Assembly: GCA_963281255.1 (NCBI GenBank)
Contig: OY725501.1
Span: 1,589,674 to 1,653,673 of the forward strand
DNA: 64,000 nt
Origin: Aphrocallistes beatrix
Lineage: Eukaryota; Porifera; Hexactinellida; Sceptrulophora; Aphrocallistidae
Reading direction: 5' to 3'
Shown here: positions 10,293 to 21,265 of the stretch, in pieces
Numbering within the stretch: the stretch's first letter is position 1
How the letters are laid out: each line of letters opens with the position of its first letter
Notes under the pieces: generated by a model
Told to the model about the DNA's origin: nothing
The model's database searches: none
The model's input: the letters and a program-made list of their open reading frames with translations, nothing else
Position numbers and translations under genes: made by a program

Positions 10293-11651
10293 CAGTAAGA
10301 CGACATAATTATTTAGAATCAAAGAATTCTCGAGTTCACTATATTAAATAGTCTATTTCCTGAAACGAATAGTCATAAGAAAAGTTATTTGTTAGTATTT
10401 CAATATTTAATAGGGTATCCACTATTATTCACTACCATTCTACATCTTTTGGGCATAGAATGCCAATATGGTTCCAAAAATTCCGGACTTATCCCATTCC
10501 AAATCTGTTTCAACTTGAACTCCAGTGCGGAAACTGTAGTAGGCCTTCGGTGCGGGAGCCTATTGAGTTGATATTTAATCCAAGCGAATAAATTCTCTAT
10601 TGGATTAATATCAGGGCTTTGACTTGGCCAATCTAACAACTTCCGAGGCATATTTTCTTCCATAAACGTCTTCACAACTTTGGACGTGTGCTTAGGGTCG
10701 TTATCCTCTACAAGAAACCAGTTATTTTGATGGAAAACGTCTGCCTGGGATAGTAAATGCCATTGTAGGATTTTGCAGTATAAGACTCCTGTTAAATTCT
10801 GACGGAATATACATAAGGGAAAAGTTCCCATTGACGAAAATGCCGCCCAGATGTGCACCTTTTGGCTATGCTTCGGGACAGGTTGCCAGCGTTTTTTTCC
10901 AGCTTTTGTCCACATCTTCACCCTACCTCCATGCAACCAAAAGGAAGCTTCATCGCAAAAGATAGCATTCCTCCAGTGTTTTTTCTCGTATTTCCTTGCC
11001 CAATCCATTCTTTTAATACGGTTCTTCTCGGATAGCATGAAGGTTTTAACCGGAAAGACCTTCTTGTACTGGAGTCTTGCAAGTGCTCGCTCAACAGTAC
11101 GTTTACTCACGGGAATCTTTAAATTTGCATGCATATCCTTGATAGTTTTTGCTCCTTTAGACCTACGAATCTGTTGCGAAAGACTTCCTTTTATTGCCTG
11201 GTACTTTACTGCTGGTCTACCCGCACCTACCCCATGTTCAAGAGTGCGGCCTGTCTTAACGCGGTTGAGTGTATTGTAGACCGTTGCCAGACTAACGGAT
11301 AAAAGTTGAGATATAGCCCTAGGAGTGTGCTTACCAACTTCGGATAATACTTGTATTTGTTCCCGCTTATGTTTCTGGGACATTAGAGAAAGTTTGTAAG
11401 CTATTTAATGAAAATATATTTAATAAAAACATAAAGATTGAAAAAAATGACAAAAACTATGAAACCTCTCAAGATTCCACAGCCGCATCCTGTAAAGTAA
11501 AGTGCAAGTTGCTATCATAAGCAATCTAGTAGTTCCATAATACATAGAAATATAAATAAAATTGATTTCGTCTATGACCATAACTTATTGAATTGATAGC
11601 ACTTGGTTTTCTAACAAAAACAAAATTCTAAATAATTATGTCGTCCTACTG
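10293..11651 (-). mobile_element. Complete Tc1-like DNA transposon (1.36 kb)
   Basis: TIRs of about 27 bp (CAGTAAGACGACATAATTAT... on the left, the same with one mismatch on the right) are flanked by TA at 10291-10292 and 11652-11653, the Tc1/mariner target duplication. Between them lies one uninterrupted transposase frame. Nearly identical TIRs and an open frame suggest a young, possibly still functional copy. Confidence 0.9.
10400..11383 (-). CDS. Tc1-like transposase, 327 aa, DD35E by count
   Basis: Cut-and-paste transposase that would act in the nucleus on the TIRs around it. Residues 1-60 form the first helix-turn-helix (ISQLLSVSLATVYNTLNRV), followed by a GRP-type linker (GAGRPAVK) and a second paired-like helix region (KRTVERALARL). 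Catalytic residues visible are Asp144 in IFCDEASF, Asp227 in DNDPKHTSK and Glu263 in SPDINPIENL. I count 35 residues between the second Asp and Glu, one more than the classical DD34E spacing. Length is normal for the superfamily (about 330-350). The ATG at 11383 is ~270 bp inside the right TIR, and the frame closes ~110 bp from the left one. No stop codon or frameshift is seen. The only intact transposase in the window. Confidence 0.92.
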   Translation of the reverse strand: MSQKHKREQIQVLSEVGKHTPRAISQLLSVSLATVYNTLNRVKTGRTLEHGVGAGRPAVKYQAIKGSLSQQIRRSKGAKTIKDMHANLKIPVSKRTVERALARLQYKKVFPVKTFMLSEKNRIKRMDWARKYEKKHWRNAIFCDEASFWLHGGRVKMWTKAGKKRWQPVPKHSQKVHIWAAFSSMGTFPLCIFRQNLTGVLYCKILQWHLLSQADVFHQNNWFLVEDNDPKHTSKVVKTFMEENMPRKLLDWPSQSPDINPIENLFAWIKYQLNRLPHRRPTTVSALEFKLKQIWNGISPEFLEPYWHSMPKRCRMVVNNSGYPIKY

Positions 11652-11653
11652 TA

Positions 11654-12299
11654 ATTAGTAGAAATACAATACACAACCTAAATAATAACTATATTTTTCA
11701 TTATCTCTCCTCATTCGGAATATAGCTAGCACTAATCCGCATTCTATTTATAATAGATAAATCAAGGACACAAAGAAACTACATAATAGAAATAAGATTT
11801 AACAAAGTAATGCAAATACACATATTAAGAAATACAGAAGTAAACTAATAATTAAGAAGACTTTTACAAATTTTGAAAGAACTAGAGTATTCTAATTCTT
11901 GACTTTATTTGGAGAAAGCAATTCGGTGAGGTAAAAACAAGTTTCTGTAAGAAGCTCCAATTGAATACTTCTCAGTTAACAGAATTAGACTTCCAAATAT
12001 TTGTATAACGATCACTATCTTCTAAGTACATCAATGTGAGTTCAACCAATGTTTTACTAACACCTCTTTATTAATTCTCGATGGCATAAAATATCTTCCA
12101 TAAAACAAGTATAAAATTCAAAACAGGCTCAGATGGGTATTTAAGCCTGCCTCGGTCCGTTAACTGCAGAAGTACTCAGAATCCGAGGCTAAATCAAGAA
12201 GAAGTTATTTATCAACTGAAAACAGATTAAGACAGATTTTTGACATGGTTACGACCATTTTAGCTATTGATGGACTGAATAGCCTGCAATAAAGACCAA
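11654..12299. other. Intergenic, nothing recognised
   Basis: AT-rich with stops in all frames. No element ends recognised between the Tc1 right flank and the P/THAP-like pseudogene. Confidence 0.4.
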
Positions 12300-13575
12300 T
12301 TATTGATGCACCTGTGGGCTGCATTCAATGGTTGATAGATCGGGAATTTCATCAAGAAATGGCTCTAAATTAAATTCAACATCACTAGTGGAATAAGGAG
12401 AAGAAAAGGACTGAATTGATGGCAAACAAGAGTCTTGTTGGTCAGCAAATATATTTAATAAGCTAGAAAGTTTGACCTGAGTTTATTGACATCATTCTTA
12501 ATGTTTGGAAGTTATGTACGTCAATTATATAATTCTGAAAGAGCAAGTTTAACCAAGTTAGCACCTCATTTGACTATGAAAGCATGCTTTCCATTTAACG
12601 TAGAGCGTTAAAATGTAAAACGGGTGTTGAAAGTCGTTAACGAATTAACTCTTTCTGCACTAAACATCTAGAACGAATTGTGTACCCCAGAATTTAGAAA
12701 TAATACAGTAGACGCTCAGTTTCGAGAATTTGAAGATATGAGACGTGGTAATTAGAACCCGGAATCATATGATACAGCCCGAAATGGTGTTCCAACGGAT
12801 CTTTTTGTAAAAAGGAGGATAACACTTAGGAAAAACCACAAGAGTTTGTCAAATGGTTAGCAATTTGTGGTAATGCAATACAAGCATGCCTAAAAGTAGT
12901 GTATGTTTGTTTACTCAGTTTCCCATTTTTTTCTGGCAGAGCTTGCCAAGCAACTAACCAGAAAACTACACGAGTCAAGAATAAACCGTTCGTCATTAAA
13001 AGTCAAAGGTTCAGAGAAATGATGGTTCAAAAGTATTTCTTTAAACGGTGTACTAACGTTGGATGCACTAACAAATTTAAGGGGATAATCAGTAGAATCA
13101 GCTTTAAAATTTACCAGATTCGGTGAATGAAACGTTTTATTTTTATTATTTTGGTTTAACCAATTATTACAAATACTTTCAATAAAGTCAAATGTCATAA
13201 AGAGAATTCTACTGCTATCAAATGGGTGAGGTACTTAGTCTCTAACTTTCCATTCGAAGAAAACAGTTTAAACAAATTCACATTTAAAGGATAATTATCA
13301 ATTGAAATGACTTGCACCCTTTGATTGCAATGATCGATATCAATTATGCAAGATTTTATTATTGGGAATATAGTTTCAGCAAATATAGATGCACATGGTA
13401 ATGAACAAGAGATTCAATACCATTTTTTATGTAAACTGGACACCATAACAGCGAATACAGTTCTTGTTGGATCATCAAGAGTTAAATTAGGATCAAAATA
13501 TATTTCCCCCCCTTTATATGAAATATCAGATTTAACATGAATTTCATCCATTTGAACATTTCTTTCACTTGGACT

Positions 13576-14450
13576 TAGGGTTGTAAAGGGTGGGAAACTT
13601 TAAGGGGAATATTCCCGGGAATTTATAAGACCTGGAAATTTTCGGGAATTTTGGGAATTTTCGTTTTACTTTAATAATGAGAAATATTCAAAGATTTTAC
13701 TGTGCCGACTATAATATTGTATAGTGGCCCAGTTCTAAAATGCATTATTTTGTTTGTTTGTTTGTATTTGTCAATAGACCTGTCCTGGCTACACCATTAT
13801 ACATTAAATTTGGCAAGTAGATATGAAAAGTCCATCAAATTTGCATCTCGGTATACGATTTTCCAACCAACCACAATTTTTGTATTCAATATTTTGAATG
13901 GTAATGTCATTCATGAGAATCACAAGATTCAGAACAATTATAGCCAATATACTTTTCATTTCAATGAGGTTAAATAAAACTCGGTTAAAATTTGTCAGAT
14001 AATTATTGACTAGAGCTGTAGCCCATATATTATTATAAGCTATAAGCTTCTGTTTGTCTCATATCAGTTTTAACTTAATAACTAGTCAGAAACGTATTGT
14101 TAGACTATTTGATAGGTTTTCCATTTGTTATATGTATATAGAAGAATCGGATAACTTATACTTACAACTAGTATTCGATTTTGTATTACATTTTTTATTG
14201 ATCCATCTTGAATCAGTTCGGCACTGGTTGTATAATTTACATTTTTTTTACATTTTCCTTATTCTTTGAGTATTTAGAGGCAAATAAAGAAGCGTTTTAA
14301 TTGAATTCAATTTATTTTTCTCAGAGAAATGCCTCGGAAACAATCAGATTTATTTAAACACTATGCAGAAATTTTCAGGTCTTATAAATTCCCGGGAATA
14401 TTCCCGGAAAGTTTCCACATTTGAAAATTCCCGGGAATTTTGCAACCCTA
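13576..14450. mobile_element. hAT-type non-autonomous element, 875 bp
   Basis: Ends TAGGGTTGTAAA... and ...TTGCAACCCTA, flanked by the exact 8-bp duplication CTTGGACT at 13568-13575 and 14451-14458, diagnostic of hAT. Both ends contain repeated GGGAATTTTC/CCCGGGAATATTCCC blocks. No transposase frame. It interrupts the P/THAP-like transposase, and the coding reading resumes across the restored target. Confidence 0.85.
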
Positions 14451-15055
14451 CTTGGACTAAAGCAAGAAGTGGGCGGCGAAGATATGCATAGAAATCGTTT
14501 ACGAGAACAAAAGATGCATACAATTTTTATAATGTATGAACATGAGGAAGAGATATACAGTTTAAAATCATATAATATACTCACAACAAGCAGGAGTAAT
14601 CAGATGCCTCTTAATAGCCATGATTTGTGTTATAATATTGTATCGCCGTTTATTCTTGGGGATAAATGTATTCTCAAATTGACAGAGGATGAATTGCAAA
14701 TGCGCTAATTCTGAGCTATCACTATGAAGTTCATTATCATGAAGTAAATCATTGATAACTGCCTTAATATGCTCTTTGGCACGGGGGATCAATTACTGCT
14801 TAATGTTTTTAGAAAAATGTTTGGTTCATCAAATCTTCTTTTTCATCGTATGACAAGCGAGTCTTTTTCGTAGATTAGAGTACTAGGCTGGACAGCCAGG
14901 GAGTAGTATACTTGGTCAGTACCTTCCACAGCATTGGCTTCACGCGCACGCGGTACTTCAGTAAAGGTACCATCTTCTTTTGACACTTTGAAAGTGGTCT
15001 ATGTCTTCTTTCTGAAAATGCTTGATGCATACATAAACAGCTTTGAGGTCACCTA

Positions 15056-15766
15056 CAGGGTGGGGAATAAGTTCTGCCACAAGCTTCATTAGGTATAAAA
15101 TTTCTTATACTCAAACACTCTTAGTTATTATGGTCCTGTATGGTGAGTTTTGAGAAAAAAATGTGTCCTGGTCCGCAGCGAAAATCGTGAATCAGGGCCC
15201 ACTGCTTCTGTAAAAAATGTCTTCATAATCGATGTCCCATGACGATTTAGCACCTGGTAGCTTTCATTCGCCATAGAAATATTTCATAAATCCACTGAAT
15301 TCGTTATCAGAAACGAGAAAAAGTTATTCAGTCGCAGTTCAAATTAAGTACATTTTGCAAAATTCCCCAAAATGGCACTTTTTTTCACATCACAAAGAAA
15401 TCTGATCCAAATGGTCTTCAAAATGCACTGATCTGAACATCTTATATCTCTACAAATTTAGAGTGTTCGAGGAAAATGTGTGAGCTAATTTTTCCTAGAA
15501 TTTGAAGACTCTGGGAGATAACTTGAAAAGCAGTGGGTCCTGATTCACGATTTTCGCTGCGGACCAGGACACATTTTTTTTTCTCAAAACTCACCATACA
15601 AAACACATTTCTAAGTCATAGAATCGAAAAATCTTTTAAAATCATTGAGGATTCGAATTACATTCGATTCGAATTACAATCTCTAAGGACCATAATAACT
15701 AAGATTGTTGAGTATAAGAAATTTTATACCTAATGAAGCTTGTGGCAGAACTTATTCCCCACCCTG
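15056..15766. mobile_element. TA-flanked miniature element with long inverted repeats (CAGGGTGGGG ends)
   Basis: CAGGGTGGGGAATAAG... at the left and its complement at the right (...CCCCACCCTG), with TA at 15054-15055 and 15767-15768. The inverted arms match over more than 150 bp, including 'ttaggtataaaat' and 'ggacacattttt'. A Tc1/mariner-type miniature element without coding capacity, inserted in the THAP finger of the P-like pseudogene. A second copy reaches the right edge of the window. Confidence 0.85.
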
Positions 15767-15880
15767 TATATCCTCACGATGAAAGAGGACGTGCCCAGGC
15801 ATATTTAGATCAGGTGGACTTTCAGGCATCTTGAATACTTTAAACCCTATCACCAACGTTGTAGTTACTCATGCATCTAG

Positions 15881-16309
15881 GGACAGAACAAGGAATAAGA
15901 TAAAAGCTAATATTAATCAAAAGAGCAGAGAGAGATTTAAAATAGGCGAATAGTATGTACGAGTATAATATAATAGTTTTGAATAATGATATGTGATCAA
16001 TAATAGTATTCATTCGAAGAATATTTATTAAAAATATGGTTCATTATTAACATTTTCGATATTAATTATTATGGTTTGTTAAATATTACCATCTTGTCTT
16101 TCATCCTTGGTCCTGATTTTCTAAGTTACTGTCAGGCCTAATATTAAGTAGGCTGGCCTAGGGGGAGCTAGAGGCCAGGCCTGGATGACTAGTAGGTATA
16201 CCACTTTTGTGGAGCTTCCGACGGTGCTGAATAGAAATAATACACCAAAGTATATTCATAAAAATATATAGATGTAGAATTATCTCGCATGATACCGCAA
16301 AATTCAATA
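15881..16309. other. Intergenic, nothing recognised
   Basis: Short GC-richer palindromic patch near 16130-16190 ('aggctggcctag...ggccaggcctgg'). No frame or element ends assigned. Confidence 0.3.
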
Positions 16310-16500
16310 AGCTAAGCCAGGGGTGGGCAAACTTTTACGGCTGCGGGCCAAAATGGCTAGATTTCATAGAGCTGCGGGCCAGAGTATATTCCGCACTTTG
16401 ACACATTTTTGTTTTAATTTTCTAGAACATGAATTGGTAAGAATCAAATATTACACAGAAGTATAATCCCTGTTTATTACATATTAGGATGTTTAAAGAA

Positions 16501-17887
16501 TTAATGAGACTTGTGCAGTTGATCCTGCATTTTTACTAGTTTGTCAAAATTTGGTTCTCTGGCTGAAGTAGCAATACGCATAAGCTGAGAAAGGTGTTCA
16601 TCTGTCAATACAGATCTTGACTTATTTTTGATGAACTTCATTCTGGAGAATGCTTGCTCACATACATAAGTTGAACCAAACATAACAAAAACCTTGAGAG
16701 CCAGAGACTTTAAGTGTGGAAAAGTGCCATCATTCAGGATTGCATAAAAATGTGGGAGTGACATTTCCTGAAACTTATCCTTGAGTAAATCGTCACTCTG
16801 CAAGTCTATAATTTCCATTTGAAGATGAGTTGGTATTTTCTCCACTTCAACTGAAAAAGGCCTAGAAACGACGGACATATCGACTTTCAGAAGATTGTTC
16901 TTCTGGAAAGACTCACATTGTCAAATGTTTTCGTCTCTTTAGGACAGAGAATATCGGAACATGTGAGGAGGCAGTCCTTCACAAACTCTCCCTCATTTAA
17001 GGCTTTACTTTCCCGAGCAATTTTATGAGCTACAAGCGCGCTTCGCGCTTGCTTGCGCTGCGCGGCTGGCGGACACTTTGTGTCCGCCGGAGGCTCCCTT
17101 CGGTCGCCTGGAGTCACATTGGTTAATTATAAGGGAGATAACAGCTCTAAATATGTCTGTCCTACTGTGCTAATCGATATCACTCGAAAAATCACCAAAT
17201 TTGTGAATTTAAAAATTTTTGATGCGTAATGATGACGTCATAACAAAGTGATGAGTCATCATTTTTTGATAATAGTTGCATCATATGTGAGGTATGTTGG
17301 TACACAGATTCTATTAAAATTTCAGCCTTCTATCTCCTATAATGGCTGAGTTATGCCCGAATAACTGTGTTGCTTAACTTTTAAAAATGTGACAATGACG
17401 TCATAATTCCATGATGAGTCGACATTTTGCTCTGAACTCAGAACTTACTGGAGCCATAGCCAAAAGACTCCCACATGCCAAAAATCAGCTTTCTGAGCCC
17501 GGCAGTTTCTTCAATCAATTCGTTACAGATATATATATATATATACACAAATAACAATCGAGTTTTAATAGTAAGGATTACAAAGCTAGCTCTTGTTGCT
17601 CCTTCACTGATACGTGTTTGAGTTGTGAACACTTGTTGCTCCTTGAGCAAAGCTTCAGAGATCTTCACAGCTACTGCTTTCTTCTCTGACTCGGACAAAT
17701 TTTTGTGGGTTTTCGCATGCTGTGTGTCATATTGACGTCTGACATTATACTCCTTGCATACTGCCACAGTGTCTTTGCAAAACAAACAGACGAATCTGCC
17801 ATTGACTTCTGTAAAAAAGTATCTACCTCGCCACTCGCCACTCTCACTCACATTATCAAATTTTCTTTTCTCAGATATTGATGCCAT
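16501..17887 (-). pseudogene. BED-finger hAT transposase (ZBED5/GTF2IRD2-like), internally deleted and interrupted
   Basis: The minus-strand frame opens at 17887 with an N-terminal finger (RFVCLFCKDTVAVCKEYNVRRQYDTQH, seen in two parts: C-x2-C then later H-x-x-x-x-H-type spacing). It runs to 'TRAS' and is then cut by family A at 17032-17578. It resumes at 17030 (AHKIARESKALNEGEFVKDCLL, then ETKTFDNVSLSRRTI) and jumps to a C-terminal part at 16878-16501 (GSTYVCEQAFSRMKFIKNKSRS), the hAT dimerisation region. The middle of the protein with the catalytic RNase-H fold is absent, so it cannot cut DNA. The ZBED5/GTF2IRD2 likeness is from memory of these domesticated relatives. Confidence 0.75.
17032..17578 (+). 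mobile_element. Family A element inserted in hAT coding sequence
   Basis: Complete copy: ACAAGCGCGCTTCGCGC... to ...TTTTAATAGTAAGGAT. Because it interrupts a known protein motif (ASF-x-VAHKIA), the empty site can be bounded. The flanks share 'TGTA', but the expected codon count is better met without a target duplication, which would fit Helitron-type insertion. Confidence 0.85.
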
Positions 17888-18229
17888 ATCAAAGTACTAG
17901 CAATAAAGACAACAAAATATATGATTTTGATAAATTATTATGAGAAAAGGGTCTTCTTTAAAACATATAGATAAGTTAAACTACGAAAAATGTGCACTCC
18001 TATTGACTTCAAGCGGGCCGGTTAAAAATCGGAAGCGGGCCGTAGTTTGCCCACCCCTGAGCTAAGCGATAAAAATATATAGATTCCATGATTCATCCCA
18101 ATAAATCTAGAAAAAATACCCCCAAGTAACATTTCAATTGAAAAGAATTTTCATGGTACACTCGTATGGTAAATATAGAGTTCAAATACTTATTGATCAA
18201 TTGTACAAGCCATAATTAATCAGTGTATA

Positions 18230-18900
18230 ATTATACTACAGTGAACAATTTGGTTAAATATAAATATCTATAGATAGTATTATGCAAAATTCTCTAAAAA
18301 ATTAAATAGCTGATTTTTCAAAATCCTGACGTGATTGAGAAAAACTGATTAGATATTTGGTATCAGCATAGTCGAGAACATATAATGTACTACATGATTT
18401 AAGAACAACTTTTTTGAAAATTTGTGATTCCCGAATCCACGTCTGATCTCTAATACTGCGTCTAAATCACCAGTCCAGCGTCTGTCTATTCAACAATCAT
18501 GCTTCTGCTTCTCTGAATTGAACATATGGTACTTCAATTCACTGTCTGAATCTCCAATCCACCTTCTGATTCTTGAAAAAAGAATATAATTCTATCATCC
18601 AACGTTTCAATCTCCAAACAAGGATCTGATTCACAAATTCAGGGTCTTGTTGATTATTCGGAGACTCCAATCCTACATCTGTTTTGCAAATTGAGTGCGT
18701 ATCTGTTTCCCCAATCCACCATATAATTCTCTATTCAAGGATCTAATTGTATCATCAAACGCTTCAGTCTCCAATCAAGCGTCTGATTCTCAAATTTAAT
18801 TTTGAGAAACCACTAGATGGGATAATCAATCGAAAATTCGTTTCTCCAATCGACTGTCCGTTTCTACAATAAAATGTCATATTCTCCAATTGACGAAGTT
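18230..18900. repeat. Degenerate minisatellite-like repeat (CTGATTCTCCAATC phrases)
   Basis: From 18430 to 18890 the phrase 'tctccaatc-n-acgtctgattct' recurs about every 25-45 bases with many changes. The adjoining 18270-18420 segment is the reverse complement of 10050-10180, so both loci carry the same interspersed repeat in opposite orientation. No ends defined. Confidence 0.45.
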
Positions 18901-19354
18901 CTTTTCTTGACACAATAGCTCTTAAAGATGTATTACCAGCATATCAGAATACCCGAATCTGTAATCAAAATGTATATTGTCATCATCATATTGCTCAACG
19001 AGCCCTTTTTTAGGCGAATTTAGGCAAGTTTTTCAACTGTTTTATATGGCAACTTAAAGTTGGGCCCGAATTAATCAATCAAAATATGATCTGGTATGAT
19101 CAATGTTATTGATAGAGAAAATTTTCAGATTTCAGGAGGGCTATACCCAAAAATGTTCATGGCACAAGGCCTGTCCAAAAATAACAAGTACTAATTTTAA
19201 TAAACCCGATACATATTGATGAGATCAATAGGCTCAGTTAGTATCACGTTACAAAACCCAATCTTCAAGTATAAGCTTTGTATTCATATAATTGAATTTA
19301 CCCTACACCATGTACCATTGACTAGAGAGCATAATTGGTAATGACCATTTTTCA
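18901..19354. other. Intergenic, nothing recognised
   Basis: No recognisable frame or repeat terminus. Confidence 0.3.
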
Positions 19355-20150
19355 TCACTATGCAATCACCAAAGAAGCAAGAGAGTAGACCGGAGCAGAA
19401 ATTCAAGGAGAATTGTCTGAAGTATACGGTGAAGAATGCCATTCAAAACACATGGTGTATAAGTGGATAAAACGATTCGGTCATCCGAAATAGTCGAAAA
19501 CAAAGACGAACATTGATCAAATTCAAAGAATTTTGAGTGAGAACAGAAGAATCACCGTCAGGGAGTTAGAAGAGAGGGTTGGGATCTCAAAATGTCGAAG
19601 GTTGTGGCACGATGGGTCCAAACTTTTGTCTGGACAACAAAATCGCCAAAGGGTGAGATGAGCCGAGAACTCCTTAAGGATTGCCAAGGAACTTTTTGGA
19701 TCGAATTTGTTACTGGAGATGAAATTTGGTTTCATTATTACGAGCCGGAGACTAAAGTACAGTCAAAACAGTGGAAAAAACCTGACGAACAAATTGACGT
19801 AAAGCAAGGAGCAAAAACCAGCCGGTAAGAGAATGGTCACAGATTTTTGGGATAGAGAAGGAATATTATTTCTAGGAAAAATACAATAATTAGTGACACT
19901 AGTGCGTAGAAGAATTGAAGTAGCTACGTGAAAAGATAAAAAGGGAGAATTTAGCAGTCGACTTTTATCGCAGCTGGCAATGCAAAATCCCAATAAAGCA
20001 AGAAAATTCTCGCGACAATTGATGAAGGCTTCGAATAATTACCTCATCCTGCTTATAGTCCGGACCTGGCACCAAGCGATTATTGGCTCTTTGGTGAAAT
20101 GAAAAGCCACTACGTGGGGGAAGATTTGAAGATTGTCTCCATTTGAGCAC
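19355..20150 (+). pseudogene. Mariner transposase remnant
   Basis: Pieces of a mariner-type transposase in several frames. An N-terminal helix region near 19390-19490 (EVYGEECHSKHMVYKWIKRF) is followed by 'RRITVRELEERVGIS' near 19548. 'FVTGDEIWFHYYEPETK' with the first catalytic Asp lies near 19710-19760, and 'LPHPAYSPDLAPSDYWLF' with the last catalytic Asp near 20040-20090. The middle Asp motif is not readable and there are stops and frameshifts, so it is dead. Terminal repeats were not identified. Confidence 0.75.
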
Positions 20151-20411
20151 GGCAGTGTATTTAATGTCTTATGTATAGATTGCTATGGTAATACTTAATC
20201 TACCGTTTTATCAGAGTCAATACAACCAAACGATTTTTTTGATCAACTGAATGGAAAATTCAAACCGTGAGAATCCGATGCCATTTAGATGATAGAAACT
20301 ATCTATTTCGCTCATTATGCCTAAAATTACAAGAAATCAAAATAGTTACTCCTAAATCGTTCTATAATAGCAAATCTTTGCAAGTCAAGGTACACCCAAC
20401 ATGGGTAGTAT

Positions 20412-20555
20412 CATAGCCGCCGAACCCGGGGGGGCTGGGGGGCTCAAGCCCCCTTGGAATCGAAGATGGCCCATAGACGCAATACAAATTTTGGGGCTGA
20501 GCCCCCCCTAGAACGCCAAAATTATCCATAGATTTCGAAAAGTTCGGCGCCCCTG
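20412..20555. mobile_element. hAT miniature element, 144 bp, GC-rich
   Basis: Ends CATAGCCGCCGAACC and ...AGTTCGGCGCCCCTG, with exact 8-bp duplications GGTAGTAT at 20404-20411 and 20556-20563. G and C homopolymer runs lie inside. No coding capacity. Confidence 0.8.
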
Positions 20556-20563
20556 GGTAGTAT

Positions 20564-21112
20564 TTCTGTCAAAAGAATATTACTTCGTTTAAATATATCA
20601 TGAACGAAAACCTATATATCCAGAATAAACCAGGGATCATGTTGCAATTTCTGGCCGATTCTTTTATTTTTGAAATTCGCTGTCTATTGAAATCATTTCA
20701 TATTCGAAATATTAATTACCATTACGTACCAGCAAAATCGATTTTAAATAAATTTGAATGAACCATACGGAGATAAATTAAATATTGATACTACAAATGC
20801 ATCCTTAGATATTTATTTTAGAAGAATTTTCAATTTATTATTAAAATTGGGAGAGGCTTTGAAAAAGTATTAGAGAAACAATATCATATCGGTCCCATTT
20901 TTGGTTGACGTCCCGCTTTTAAATGAAATTTCTCCATTATGTCCCGATTTTAATATTCTATGCATAGGACTTTTCTATTGCGTCCCACCATGTCCGGTGA
21001 AATTGAACGCTGCATCGCGCTTTCGACATGTCACAGGTTCGCATATATATTTATATTAGTGTAATAATAACAATAGTATCTATTAAACTTTAGTTTTTTC
21101 AAGATCAATCGA
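20564..21112. other. Intergenic, nothing recognised
   Basis: AT-rich. A 'gtcccgattttaat...gcgtccca' patch near 20900-20990 is unassigned. Confidence 0.3.
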
Positions 21113-21260
21113 TACAAGCGGGCATTGCATAATTCCTGTGCGGCTGGTGGACACTTTGTGTTTACAGAGACACCCTTCGGACGCCTAGACTCACATTGAA
21201 TAATTATAAGGTAGATAACATTTCTATTTAAGTCTGTCTTAATCGTAAGAATATTCTTTA
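21113..21260 (+). repeat. Family A 5'-end fragment (old)
   Basis: 'acaagcgggcat...gtgcggctggtggacactttgtgt...cccttcgg...gcctagactcacattg' follows the family A GC-rich end with many changes, then decays after about 150 bp. Confidence 0.6.
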
Positions 21261-21265
21261 AAATC

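Larger units (their letters stand above)
12300..15880 (-). pseudogene. P-element/THAP-like transposase, broken by two insertions and frameshifts
   Basis: Reading the minus strand from 15880: an acceptor-like site, then the first half of a THAP zinc finger (CMSNYN and KVFKMPES on either side of a frameshift). Next is the 711-bp miniature element at 15056-15766, then the THAP second half at ~15050-14850 (VCIKHFQKEDI, DGTFTEVPR). A linker follows at 14800-14460 (KNKRRYNIITQIMAIKRHL), then the hAT element at 13576-14450. After that comes the catalytic-type segment (MDEIHVKSDISYKGG, then DDPTRTVFAVMVSSLHKKW) at 13560-13400. 'ISIDNYPLN' and 'LFMTFDFIESICNNWLNQ' at 13320-13120 match the insertion domain of P/THAP9-type transposases. 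An acidic Ser-rich tail closes at 12300. Frame changes occur near the GGGG run at about 13510 and elsewhere. Family placement rests on motif order recalled from P elements and THAP9; no search was run. Confidence 0.65.
16318..18059 (-). mobile_element. hAT element, internally deleted, with family A inside
   Basis: Terminal repeats CAGGGGTGGGCAAACTTTTA and its near-complement ending CCACCCCTG, with the exact 8-bp duplication AGCTAAGC at 16310-16317 and 18060-18067. Subterminal 'gcgggcc' motifs lie on both sides. The 1742 bp include a 547-bp family A insertion, leaving about 1.2 kb of hAT DNA. That is too short for a full transposase, so this is a deletion derivative moved in trans. Confidence 0.9.

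Noticed and set aside
17438..17580. C-terminal extension of the hAT N-terminal frame
   Set aside because: The last ~50 codons are family A sequence read through, not part of the protein.
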